Of a DNA stretch of 64,000 bases, positions 8,109 to 16,649 are shown piece by piece. This DNA is from JBCAXA01 sp038534295 (GTDB lineage: Bacteria; Pseudomonadota; Gammaproteobacteria; Steroidobacterales; Woeseiaceae), in the NCBI GenBank assembly GCA_038534295.1, contig JBCAXA010000001.1, forward strand, positions 1,240,001 through 1,304,000. The letters run 5' to 3'. The notes below the pieces were generated by a model. That model made no database searches. It had not been told where the DNA came from and worked only from the letters and a program-made list of their open reading frames with translations. How positions within the stretch are numbered: position 1 is the first letter of the stretch; every line of letters starts with the position of its first letter. The translations under genes were made by a program, and so were the position numbers.

Positions 8109-9101
8109 TTACAGCTCGACCATGAGCTTGCCGGTGTTGCCGCCCGTGAACAACAGGTTGATGCCGTCGATCGCGCTTTCGAGACCCTTGAGTTTGTGGG
8201 CGCGAAACTTGAGCTTGCCAGCGGCGTAGTACGCGGCCAGTTTGTTGGTCATGTCCGGCACCTGGTCCCAATGATCCGGCATCGTGAAGCCCTGAATCGT
8301 CAGACGCTTGCGAACCACGTTGACCCAGTTTGGCCCCGGTGCTGGCTTGTCCGTGTTGTAGTCGGCGATCATTCCGCAGACGATGATTCGCCCGTGGGCG
8401 TTCATTTGCCAGAAGACCGCGTGCTGAACCGGCCCGCCGGTGTTTTCGAAATAAAGATCGATGCCGTTCGGCGTCGCGGCCTTAATCTGCTCGAACAAAT
8501 TGTCGCTCTTGTAGTTGATGGCTTTGTCGAACCCGAGCTCGTCTTCCAGCCACCGGCATTTGTCGTCTGAGCCAGCCGTACCGACGACGGTGAGGCCCTC
8601 GGCCTTACCGATCTGCCCAACTATGGAGCCGACGGACCCCGCGGCACCGGAAACGAATAACGTTTCGCCGGCCTTCGGCTTGCCGATGTTGATGAGGCCC
8701 TGATAAGCCGTCCATCCGGGCAGAGCCATGACGCACAGCACGACGTCAGCAGGGACGTCGGGCGGCAGCACATTCAATCCGTCGCCCCGACTGACCGCGT
8801 ACTCGGTCCAGCCGATTAACCCGGCGACCCGCGTACCGACCGGGAATTTGTCATTCTTTGATTCGACCACCTCGGCGACGCCGCTCGAGCGCATGATGTC
8901 GCCGAGTTCGACCGGCGGAATGTAGCTTTCCGTATCGGCTGACATCCAGCCACGCATTGCTGGGTCCAACGACATGTGGGTCTGCTTCAGTAGGATCTGG
9001 CCATCCTCGAGAGCAGGCGTTTCCAGCTCGACGGTTTCAAAGACATCCGGCGTGATCGACAACGCGGGACGCTTTACGAGTTTGACGGCTTTGTATTTCA
9101 T
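8109..9101 (-). CDS. NADP-dependent MDR-family oxidoreductase (CurA / prostaglandin reductase type)
   Basis: A 330-residue zinc-free medium-chain dehydrogenase/reductase. The N-terminal GroES-like domain contains MSLDPAMRGWMS, the family mark of the leukotriene B4 12-hydroxydehydrogenase/curcumin reductase group. The nucleotide-binding motif SGAAGSVGSIVGQIGKAEGLTVVGTAGSDDK is near the middle, followed by FENTGGPVQHAVFWQMNAHGRIIVCG. These enzymes reduce the C=C bond of alpha,beta-unsaturated ketones with NADPH. ATG at 9101 is preceded by GGGGAG. It stands alone between the SDR and the LysR gene; a role in detoxifying enones is plausible but not shown. Confidence 0.9.
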   Translation of the reverse strand: MKYKAVKLVKRPALSITPDVFETVELETPALEDGQILLKQTHMSLDPAMRGWMSADTESYIPPVELGDIMRSSGVAEVVESKNDKFPVGTRVAGLIGWTEYAVSRGDGLNVLPPDVPADVVLCVMALPGWTAYQGLINIGKPKAGETLFVSGAAGSVGSIVGQIGKAEGLTVVGTAGSDDKCRWLEDELGFDKAINYKSDNLFEQIKAATPNGIDLYFENTGGPVQHAVFWQMNAHGRIIVCGMIADYNTDKPAPGPNWVNVVRKRLTIQGFTMPDHWDQVPDMTNKLAAYYAAGKLKFRAHKLKGLESAIDGINLLFTGGNTGKLMVEL

Positions 9102-9219
9102 GGCGGCTGGCTCCCCGTGGCTGAATTTTTTGGTCGCGACTTAGCAAAGGCTTTGCGTGACCTTACACCGTTAGACGCGGCGGATGGGGTTAGATACCGC
9201 GCTCGTCGGTCAGCCATTG

Positions 9220-10179
9220 TTAGTTTGCCAACGCGCGCTGTACTTGACGCTCCAGATTCTCCATCGGCAAGACGTCCGGGCCGCGCTTCAGCACAAACTC
9301 GAGGAAGCGCTCGGCGATCAGACTAAGCGGCTTGGCGCTGGGGTACGTCACGTACCAGTCCGATAAAATCGGAAAGCCCGGTACGCGCAGCTGCACAAAG
9401 TCCGTACCCACCGCATCGGCGAGCACGTAGGCAGACAGGATCGTGATGCCCATGTTTTCGACCACGGCGTATTTGATCGCCTCGTTGCTCTCAATAGTCA
9501 TAACTTTCCCAAGGCGGTAGCCGTGCGCATCGAGATGGCTCTGAATGGCGTTGCGCGTTCCCGAGCCAATCTCGCGCATCAAGAACGTCTCGCCTTCGAG
9601 ATCCTGCCAACGGAGCTTCTTACGTCCGGCGAGTCGGTGTTTGCGCGAGGCAATGACAGCCAGCGGATTCGGCAAAAAGCGCTGCGCTTCGATGTCGAGG
9701 TCCCGCGGGAGATCGTTGAAGATAAAAAGATCGTCGCGGTTGTTGGTGAGGCGTTCGATGATGCCCGCGCGATTGCCGACATGAAACGCCACATCGATGT
9801 CCGGATACTCACGGCAGAATGGGCCGAGAATACGCGGCAGAAAGTACTTTGCGGTGGTCACGACCGAGATTCGCAGCCGCCCTGCCGTCAATCCTTTCAA
9901 GTCATTGACGGTCTCGTCGAGTCGACGGACGACGGCGAAAATCTGTTCGCCGGCAGCAACGACGGCACGACCCGCATCCGTCAGATAGAACTTTTTGCCG
10001 ACGACCTCGTGCAGCGGCAGCCCGACCGCATCGGCCAATTTGCGAATCTGGATCGACACGGCCGACTGGCTGAGATAAAGCTCCTCGGCCGCGCGTGCCA
10101 TGCTGCCGTGCTCGGCGACCGCCAGAAAGATTTCCAGTTGCCGCAAGGTGCCGAGCCGGCTGAGAAGTCGCGTCTCCAT
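9220..10179 (-). CDS. LysR-family transcriptional regulator (CbbR-like)
   Basis: A 319-residue LysR-type regulator. The winged HTH occupies residues 10-67 (RQLEIFLAVAEHGSMARAAEELYLSQSAVSIQIRKL contains the recognition helix), and the effector-binding domain begins around residue 95. Its sequence style (LTAGRLRISVVTTAKYFLPRILGPF) resembles CbbR-type members. It is divergent from the bicupin gene at 10308 with a 128-bp AT-rich spacer, so it most likely controls the bicupin and racemase-family pair and itself. The effector is unknown. Confidence 0.9.
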   Translation of the reverse strand: METRLLSRLGTLRQLEIFLAVAEHGSMARAAEELYLSQSAVSIQIRKLADAVGLPLHEVVGKKFYLTDAGRAVVAAGEQIFAVVRRLDETVNDLKGLTAGRLRISVVTTAKYFLPRILGPFCREYPDIDVAFHVGNRAGIIERLTNNRDDLFIFNDLPRDLDIEAQRFLPNPLAVIASRKHRLAGRKKLRWQDLEGETFLMREIGSGTRNAIQSHLDAHGYRLGKVMTIESNEAIKYAVVENMGITILSAYVLADAVGTDFVQLRVPGFPILSDWYVTYPSAKPLSLIAERFLEFVLKRGPDVLPMENLERQVQRALAN

Positions 10180-10307
10180 TCACGGCATGCTGACCGATAC
10201 ATAAACGTTTGTAAATGTATTCTATTAATAATGATTACTTTTGTTTGCTATCGGGCGGCCGTACGATAACGCCAATTTTGCAGCAATCGTAATAGAAGGA
10301 ACGGCTC

Positions 10308-11204
10308 ATGCGACCGCACGTAGAACTCGTCGACGAGAAAGACCTGCTGTGGCACCCGGCGGAGCTGCCGCACGGGCTTGGCGACGCGCGCCAGCGCAAT
10401 TTGTCGTACGACGAGGAAAACGGTGCGGCATCGCTGCAGGTGGAGTTCTTGACGGATTGGCGCCGCGGCCCCGGTGAACATGCGGCGCAAACCGAATGGT
10501 TTGTACTGACCGGCGAGATTAGTATTGGCGAACACACGCTCGGCGAGGGCGGCTACTGGTGTGCGCCACGCGGTACACATACGCCGGCCGTGAGCGCAGC
10601 CGCCGGTACGCGGGTACTGCTGTTTCGCGAATACGGCGACTGGTCGTTTGTGCCGTCATCGTCCGACCCGGCCACTGCCGATGAACGGCTGATCATCAAA
10701 GACTCCCAGCAGATGGACTGGTTCGATGTCGTCGACCCGGAGAATGGCAGCCCGATGGATTTCGAGCGCGGCGGCACGCCGGTACCGGGGCTGTACATCA
10801 AATTGCTGTGGCGCGATCCGGAAACCGGTTTTTATACGCGGCTCATCAAAGCCAAGCCGGGCTGGCGCGAGCACCCGCTGGCACACCATCCTGTTTTCGA
10901 AGAGGCCTACTGCCTCGACGGCGAGTTTGACTACAACTTTGGCACGATGACGCCCGGCCAGTATTTCTTCCGTCCGGCCGGCGTTCGGCACGGCGATTTC
11001 ACGGCCGGCCAGGAAGACGGCTGCACGTGGATCCTGCGTTGCGACGGTGACCTCGTCGACTGGTACACCGACAACGCGCGCGTCGAAATGAAAGGCGACC
11101 CGGTCAACTGGGGCGATGCGTACCCAGGGTCGGAACCGCCCGTGCACATCCAGCCGGTGCGCTCGCGCTCGATCGGCCCATGGCGCGATCCCGCTTACCA
11201 GTAA
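10308..11204 (+). CDS. Bicupin protein (DUF4437/ChrR-like cupin)
   Basis: A 298-residue protein with two cupin barrels. The first (about residues 30-105) includes GPGEHAAQTEWFVLTGEISIGEHTLGEGGYWCAPRGTHTP; the second (about 165-250) includes HPLAHHPVFEEAYCLDGEFDYNFGTMTPGQYFFRPAGVRHGDF, with His and Glu in the usual metal-ligand order. It could be a metal-dependent dioxygenase, isomerase or sensor; no reaction is assignable. ATG at 10308 follows AAGGAAC. Only one base separates its stop from the downstream racemase-superfamily gene, and it is divergent from a LysR gene, so the three form a compact regulated module. Confidence 0.75.
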   Translation: MRPHVELVDEKDLLWHPAELPHGLGDARQRNLSYDEENGAASLQVEFLTDWRRGPGEHAAQTEWFVLTGEISIGEHTLGEGGYWCAPRGTHTPAVSAAAGTRVLLFREYGDWSFVPSSSDPATADERLIIKDSQQMDWFDVVDPENGSPMDFERGGTPVPGLYIKLLWRDPETGFYTRLIKAKPGWREHPLAHHPVFEEAYCLDGEFDYNFGTMTPGQYFFRPAGVRHGDFTAGQEDGCTWILRCDGDLVDWYTDNARVEMKGDPVNWGDAYPGSEPPVHIQPVRSRSIGPWRDPAYQ

Positions 11205-11205
11205 C

Positions 11206-11952
11206 ATGACCGACGCCCTCGGTTGGCGCGCCAAGTTCGGCGTACTCGGGCCCTCCACGAATACGATCGTGCAGCCCGAGTTCGACGATTTGCGCGTACC
11301 GGGCGTTACCAACCACTACAGCCGGATCGTCATTCAAAACGCCGACGCCATTTCGGACGACACGTTCATGGCTGGCACGCTAGCGATTAATGAGCACGTC
11401 ATGGACGCCGTACGGGCCGTGCAGACTTGCGCGCCGGATTACCTAGTCATGGGGATGTCGGCCGTGACGTTTTACGGCGGTGCGGAAGGCGCGGCCCGTT
11501 GGAAACAACGCATCGTCGATGAGTCCGGACTCGGGATATCGATTGGTTCCGATGCGATGGCTGCCGCCTGTCAGGCAATTGGCAACATCAAGAACGTCGC
11601 GCTACTGTCGCCCTACTACCCGGTCGCCAATCGCGAGGTAACTCGCTTCTTGGCCGACCACGGTATTGCGACGCGTCGCGACACCTGTCTGCGCTGCCCG
11701 AGCTGGACGGCCATTGCGGAGGTCGACGAGGCGACCATTCGCGAGGCAATTGCCAAGCTGGATGGCGACGACGTTGACGCAATCCTGCAGGTTGGCACCA
11801 ATCTCTGCATGCTGCGCTTGGCCGCAACGCTCGAAGATGAACTTGGTAAGCCGGTCATTGCCATCAACGCGGCAACGTACTGGCACGCACTGCGTAGCAA
11901 CGGCATCGATGATCGACCGCTAGGCTTCGGGCTACTGTTGGCGCAACACTGA
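11206..11952 (+). CDS. Asp/Glu racemase-superfamily protein (maleate isomerase / arylmalonate decarboxylase-like) lacking both usual cysteines
   Basis: A 248-residue protein starting at the ATG one base after the bicupin stop. GVLGPSTNTIVQPEF at the N terminus is typical of the maleate cis-trans isomerase/arylmalonate decarboxylase branch. Family members act on small dicarboxylic acids through one or two active-site cysteines. By eye, the first cysteine position lies in LVMGMSAVTFYGG (no Cys). The second, usually CTNLR, reads VGTNLC here, with Gly at the catalytic place and a Cys four residues on. The fold is therefore clear but the chemistry is uncertain. It presumably acts together with the bicupin. 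Confidence 0.75.
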   Translation: MTDALGWRAKFGVLGPSTNTIVQPEFDDLRVPGVTNHYSRIVIQNADAISDDTFMAGTLAINEHVMDAVRAVQTCAPDYLVMGMSAVTFYGGAEGAARWKQRIVDESGLGISIGSDAMAAACQAIGNIKNVALLSPYYPVANREVTRFLADHGIATRRDTCLRCPSWTAIAEVDEATIREAIAKLDGDDVDAILQVGTNLCMLRLAATLEDELGKPVIAINAATYWHALRSNGIDDRPLGFGLLLAQH

Positions 11953-12182
11953 CCGCCGTTTTCGCGTCACGCATTTCGCCGACGGCCTAATCAGCGCATT
12001 CCGCCGGCCGACGTCATCGTCACTGAGGACGACGCCGAGCGCACCGAAACCGGTCTCAAGACGGGCGACCGACGTCGGGCCAGGAATGGCACTCACGTAC
12101 TCACCGTGACACCGATGCCCGCGCCGACTGCGCTAGCGTGCAGCCGAAGCCGTTCTGCGTATCTCGCGCCGGGTGCGCGGGG

Positions 12183-15100
12183 TCAACGTCGGTGCCTTGT
12201 CCGTTCGAGGACCGGCCGCCGCGTGCCAAGCAGTCCCAACGCCGCGGCCAACATCAGTAGTGCCCACAACGGCAGCGGTATCGTTACCGTTGGATCGAGT
12301 GGGTCGGACCCGTTGGCCACTTCGTCACCGTCGCTGTCGCCGTCACCGTCGGTATCGCTGTTCAGCGGGTCGGTGCCGTAGATGTTGATCTCGTCGGCAT
12401 CGCTCAGGCCATCACCGTCTGTGTCGGCATTGAGGAAATTGGTCCCAAGAATCAGCTCATTCGCATCGAGCAAGGTGTCGCTGTCCTGATCCAATGCGCT
12501 GATGCCGGTAACGAGCGCTGCATAGGTCGCCGCCGGCGAACCAATTTTGGAAATCTCGAGCAGCAGCGGTTCTGAATCGGTCGCGATGTACGACAGCGTT
12601 GCCGTTGTATTTGAGCTTGCGGTCCCCACGAGATCGCCGTCCGCGTCGTAGAGGGCGAAAGCAACCGTGACTGAGTTACTCCCCGTAAGATCGTCTAGCT
12701 GGACGGTAACAACCGAACCCGCCGCCGCGGCGAAAGCGTACAAATCGATATCACCGAGACTCAATGCGCCATTTGCCGTGACGCCATCTTCCAAGACGCC
12801 ACCTTCGTCGCCAGCCGGAATAGAAAATGCGTCCGTGCCGATAGCCGTGAACAGTTCGTAGGTCGCATCCGGTGTGCCAATCTTCGAGACCTCAATGCGC
12901 AGCGTGTCCGCTGCTGGCGGTATGTAATTGATTTCGGCAACCGTGTTACTGGTTGCCGTGCCCAACAGGGAACCGTCGGTGCCGTACAGTCGCAGCACCG
13001 GCGTGACCGAATTACTCAGGGATAGATCGGCCAAACGCAGTCGGAGTCGCTCATCCGCATCGATTGGCAACGTGAACAAGTCGATGTCGCCGAGCGACAG
13101 CGATCCCGCCGTCGTTTCGCCGCTTGCCACGACCCCACCGTCATCGCCGGCGGGGATGACGAATGGCGACGACGCAATGGACGTGAACAGATCGTATGTC
13201 CCGTCCGGCGAACCGGACTTCGACACTTCGACCTGCAGCGTCTCGGCCGCTTCCGCTTGATAGGCGATCTCAGCCACGGTATTCGCTGACGCCGTTCCCA
13301 GTAGCGACCCGTCGGCACCATAGAGCCTCAGCAGCTGCGTGACCGAGTTGTTCAGGGACAGATCAGCAACACGCAGCCGCAACAGCTGACCGGGCTGGAC
13401 GGCAACGGTGTAAAGATCAAGATCGCCCAGCGTCAACGTGCCGCTGGCGACGTCACCGTCCGTCAGTGCGCCGCCTTGATCGCCAGGTGGCGTCGCAAAC
13501 GCGTCTGTCCCTACGCTGGTGTGCAGCTCGTACGTTGCGTTCGGCGTGCCCAGCTTGTACACCTCGACGAGGACCGTTTCGGCCTGATCAGCGGTATACG
13601 CGATCTCAGCCAAGGTGTTTGCCGTGGACTCGCCGAGCAACGTGCCGTCCGCGGCATAAAGGCGCATAGCGGCTATGACGGAATTCGATAGCGACAAATC
13701 GGCCAGACGGAGGCGCAATGTCTGGCCTGCCGAAACGGTAATGTCGTAATGATCAATATCACCGAGCGTTAGGTCGCCGGCCACAAAATCACCGTTGACC
13801 AACGTGCCGCCGTCGTCACCGCTCGGAATGGTGAACGCCTGCGAAGCCGCCGTCGCCGTGATGGCGTAGGTCGCCTGCAGCACACTGTTCTGCGTCGCGA
13901 CCAGCGTTAAGGTCTCGGTCGCGGGCGCCGGGAATTGCACCGAGGCAACCGTGTTCGAGGATGACCGCGCCAAAAGATCACCGCCCGAGTCAAACACCTG
14001 CAGCGTCAAACTGATCGAGTTACTGGTCGTGAGATCGGCGAGACGGACCTGAACGCCCTCGCCGGCAACAACGGCCAGATCGTATTTGTCGACCGCAGCG
14101 GCGTTCAGCAGCGTGCCGGTTGCTGTGCCGCCGTTGCCCAGACTTGCCGTGATCGAACCGGCGGGTTCACTGGCGCCGCCAGGCGTCCGCGTCAGGGTCA
14201 AATCGTAGTCGCCGGTACCGACGGCATCGGTACTGCTTTCCTCGACGACCACCGTATAAGTACCGCCAAGCGTGGCCTGGAAATTGGTCGTCGCGGAGCT
14301 CGTACCGCTGTCACTTGCCACGAGGTTGCCTGTTGGGTCGTACACGAGCAGCAAGGGATCGAAGCCGTTGCCGGCGCCGATTTCGTTCAGCACCAGGACG
14401 ATCGTATCGAGCGCGTCGGCGCTGAACGTCCAGATGTCGCTGTCGCCGAGATCGATGCTGCCGGTCTCAGTAACGCCACTTGCGAGTACGCCACCTTCGT
14501 CCGGCGGTGTCACGGACGACGGCGCGCCGGTCTGCGCCAAGTAGAGCTGATAGCTGCCACTGCCGACCACATCGGTGCTCGCTTCTTGCACGATCAACGT
14601 GAAAGTGCCGCCAACGCTTGCTCGATGCGCAATGTCGGTCGAGTCGGTACCGCTGTTGGACGTTACGAGCGTGCCGGTCGGATCGTAGAGCTGCAGCTCG
14701 GGCTCGAAGCCATTGCCAACGCCGACCTCGCCAATGCCGATGCGTATTGATTCGAGTGCATCTGCAGAGAATGTCCAGCTGTCTATATCACCCAGGTCAA
14801 TATCGCCTGCCGTAGTCTCGCCGTTTAGCAACGCACCACTCTCGTCGCCGGCGGTCACAACAAAAGGCTCGGCAACGTTCGCGAAGTACAGTAGGTAATC
14901 GCCGACCCCGATGACGTCGGTGCTCGACTCTTGCACGATTAGCGTGTAGGTGCCGGCAACCGTGGCCCGGTGCGCAACATCAGCCGAGTTAGTGCCGCTG
15001 TTCGATGTGATGAGCGTGCCGTCCGGGCCGTAGAGCCGGAGTTCGGGTTCGAAGCCATTACCGGCGCCCACTTCGCCGAGACCGACCAGTACGCTGTCGT

Positions 15101-16289
15101 CGGCGTCGGCAGCGAACGTCCAGATGTCGATGTCACCGAGTTCGATCGTCCCAGCTTCATTCTGCCCGCTGGTTAGCGGGCCGCCTTCGTCGCCGGCCGG
15201 CACGACGAAAGGCTCGTTGACGTGCGCGAAATACAGGCTATAGCTGCCGTCACCGACGACATCCGTGCTGGATTCCTGAACCATCAACGTGTACGTGCCC
15301 GCGGTCGGAATCTGCACCGCGATGTCGGTCGAGTCAGTACCGCTGTTCGACGCCACGAGCGCACCGTCCGGCCCGTAAAGCTGGAGCTCAGGCTCAAAGC
15401 CGTTGCCGGTACCGACTTCGGCAAGGCCGACCAGCACGGTGACGGCATCGTCAGCCTCGAAGGACCAGATATCGATGTCGCCTGAATCGATAGCCCCGCC
15501 CTGGACGCCGCCGTTGGTCAGAGCGCCGCCGTCGTCGCCAGTCGGTATGACAAACGGCTTGGCCGATTGCGCAAAATACAGTTGGTAGCTACCGCTGCCG
15601 ATGACGTCGGTGCTGCTTTCAAGCACCAGCAACGTGTAACGACCCGCGACAACAGCCCGATGCGCGATGTCGGTTGAATTCGTACCGGAGTTCAGCGCGA
15701 TCAGCGCGCCGTCCGGACCGTAGAGCTGCAGCTCGGGTTCGAAGCCGCTGCCGGCACCAACTTCGCCTAACCCGAACAGCAAGGTGTCGCCGGCCTCCGC
15801 GTCAACGGTCCAGATGTCGATGTCGCCCAATTCGATATCGCCGGCGTAAATCTCACCGTTGGCGAGCGCACCGCCCTCGTCACCCGCCGGCACGACAAAC
15901 GAGCCGGGGACTCGGGCCAGGTATGCCGTGTAGGTTCCGGTGCCGTTCGGTGTCGTGCTCGAATCATCCACGCGGGCCTCGTAGGTCCCGCTGAGCAAGG
16001 CCTGATGGACGACATCGGTTGAATCGCTGCCGGAGTTCAAGACGACGCTGTCGCCGTTGGGGTCGAACAGCTCGATCCGCAAATCCAGGAAGCTGCCGCT
16101 GATCTCGCCAACCTGAAAGACGATCCGGTCGCCGGCATTCGCCGAAAACGTGAACGAATCGACCTCGCCGATCACGGCTATGTTGCCAACCATCGAATCG
16201 CCATTGGCGATCGGTACCGCGTCGGCGTCAGCGATCCACGTGCCTAGCAGGAAGGTGAGCAGGCCAAGCCCGATACGATTCATGATCAT
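12183..16289 (-). CDS. Giant secreted/surface PPC-repeat protein with thrombospondin type 3-like repeats and C-terminal sorting tail
   Basis: A 1368-residue protein. After a signal peptide (about residues 1-24, ending ADA), about 11 imperfect repeats of 100-120 residues follow. Each starts like FVIPAGDDGGALTNG and continues G-x-I-x-LGDIDIWTF, the pre-peptidase C-terminal (PPC) beta-sandwich pattern. Repeats 2-6 share NGFEPELQLYGPDG and ESSTDVVGSGSY; repeats 8-11 are a second subfamily with LSNSVTPVLRLYG and KIGTPDATYELF. Then come three DxDxDG-rich segments (for example DTDGDGLSDADE), calcium-binding thrombospondin type 3-like. The tail IPLPLWALLMLAAALGLLGTRR plus basic residues resembles protein-sorting (IPTL/PEP-CTERM-like) signals. 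No catalytic domain is visible; adhesion or a cell-surface scaffold is inferred. Confidence 0.85.
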   Translation of the reverse strand: MIMNRIGLGLLTFLLGTWIADADAVPIANGDSMVGNIAVIGEVDSFTFSANAGDRIVFQVGEISGSFLDLRIELFDPNGDSVVLNSGSDSTDVVHQALLSGTYEARVDDSSTTPNGTGTYTAYLARVPGSFVVPAGDEGGALANGEIYAGDIELGDIDIWTVDAEAGDTLLFGLGEVGAGSGFEPELQLYGPDGALIALNSGTNSTDIAHRAVVAGRYTLLVLESSTDVIGSGSYQLYFAQSAKPFVIPTGDDGGALTNGGVQGGAIDSGDIDIWSFEADDAVTVLVGLAEVGTGNGFEPELQLYGPDGALVASNSGTDSTDIAVQIPTAGTYTLMVQESSTDVVGDGSYSLYFAHVNEPFVVPAGDEGGPLTSGQNEAGTIELGDIDIWTFAADADDSVLVGLGEVGAGNGFEPELRLYGPDGTLITSNSGTNSADVAHRATVAGTYTLIVQESSTDVIGVGDYLLYFANVAEPFVVTAGDESGALLNGETTAGDIDLGDIDSWTFSADALESIRIGIGEVGVGNGFEPELQLYDPTGTLVTSNSGTDSTDIAHRASVGGTFTLIVQEASTDVVGSGSYQLYLAQTGAPSSVTPPDEGGVLASGVTETGSIDLGDSDIWTFSADALDTIVLVLNEIGAGNGFDPLLLVYDPTGNLVASDSGTSSATTNFQATLGGTYTVVVEESSTDAVGTGDYDLTLTRTPGGASEPAGSITASLGNGGTATGTLLNAAAVDKYDLAVVAGEGVQVRLADLTTSNSISLTLQVFDSGGDLLARSSSNTVASVQFPAPATETLTLVATQNSVLQATYAITATAASQAFTIPSGDDGGTLVNGDFVAGDLTLGDIDHYDITVSAGQTLRLRLADLSLSNSVIAAMRLYAADGTLLGESTANTLAEIAYTADQAETVLVEVYKLGTPNATYELHTSVGTDAFATPPGDQGGALTDGDVASGTLTLGDLDLYTVAVQPGQLLRLRVADLSLNNSVTQLLRLYGADGSLLGTASANTVAEIAYQAEAAETLQVEVSKSGSPDGTYDLFTSIASSPFVIPAGDDGGVVASGETTAGSLSLGDIDLFTLPIDADERLRLRLADLSLSNSVTPVLRLYGTDGSLLGTATSNTVAEINYIPPAADTLRIEVSKIGTPDATYELFTAIGTDAFSIPAGDEGGVLEDGVTANGALSLGDIDLYAFAAAAGSVVTVQLDDLTGSNSVTVAFALYDADGDLVGTASSNTTATLSYIATDSEPLLLEISKIGSPAATYAALVTGISALDQDSDTLLDANELILGTNFLNADTDGDGLSDADEINIYGTDPLNSDTDGDGDSDGDEVANGSDPLDPTVTIPLPLWALLMLAAALGLLGTRRPVLERTRHRR

Positions 16290-16649
16290 CCCTGACTCCC
16301 AGCGATCGACGATCTCTTGTTGTTAGCCGATCACGTTAGCCAGCGAGCCCACCCGATTTCGTGACTGCAACATGACTTAGGCGTGACATGGCTGTCTTCG
16401 CGCTGTGTCAGAGGCGGTCTCAAGGCGACCGGGCACGAGTTATCAAGACCGCTTGCGCGGTTGGCCCTTCGGGATGACCCAGCGGCGTTGCAAGGCCCGA
16501 TCGTGAGGCGTTTCAAGCGACGAGTCGCCGGCGTATTGTCCGTCGACTAAGATTCGCTCATAGAGCTAGGCGTTGCTGGCGGACGCCGCAATAAAAAGAG
16601 CCCTCTTGCGAGGGCTCTCGGATCATGGCGAATTTCGTACCAGGGGGGG
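16290..16649. other. 360-bp gene-free stretch between the PPC protein gene and the TonB receptor gene
   Basis: No convincing ORF with family resemblance is present. The part next to the TonB gene contains the intrinsic terminator at 16597-16618. The rest must include the promoter of the minus-strand PPC gene (start 16289), but I cannot place it with confidence. Confidence 0.6.
16597..16618 (-). terminator. Rho-independent terminator of the TonB receptor gene
   Basis: On the minus strand a perfect 8-bp stem (AGAGCCCT paired with AGGGCTCT, extendable by one C-G pair) with a short loop is followed immediately by TTTTTAT. It lies 32 bp past the stop codon of the TonB-dependent receptor gene. Confidence 0.88.

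Noticed and set aside
10202..10213. ATAAACGTTTGT in the LysR/bicupin spacer as another XylR-type operator
   Set aside because: The outer bases of the half-sites differ from TGTAAACGTTTACA on both sides, and the genes there have no sugar link. It may belong to another regulator or be chance.
12183..16289. CRISPR or tandem DNA repeat array
   Set aside because: The periodicity is of diverged protein domains of 100-120 codons in one open frame, not short identical DNA repeats with spacers.
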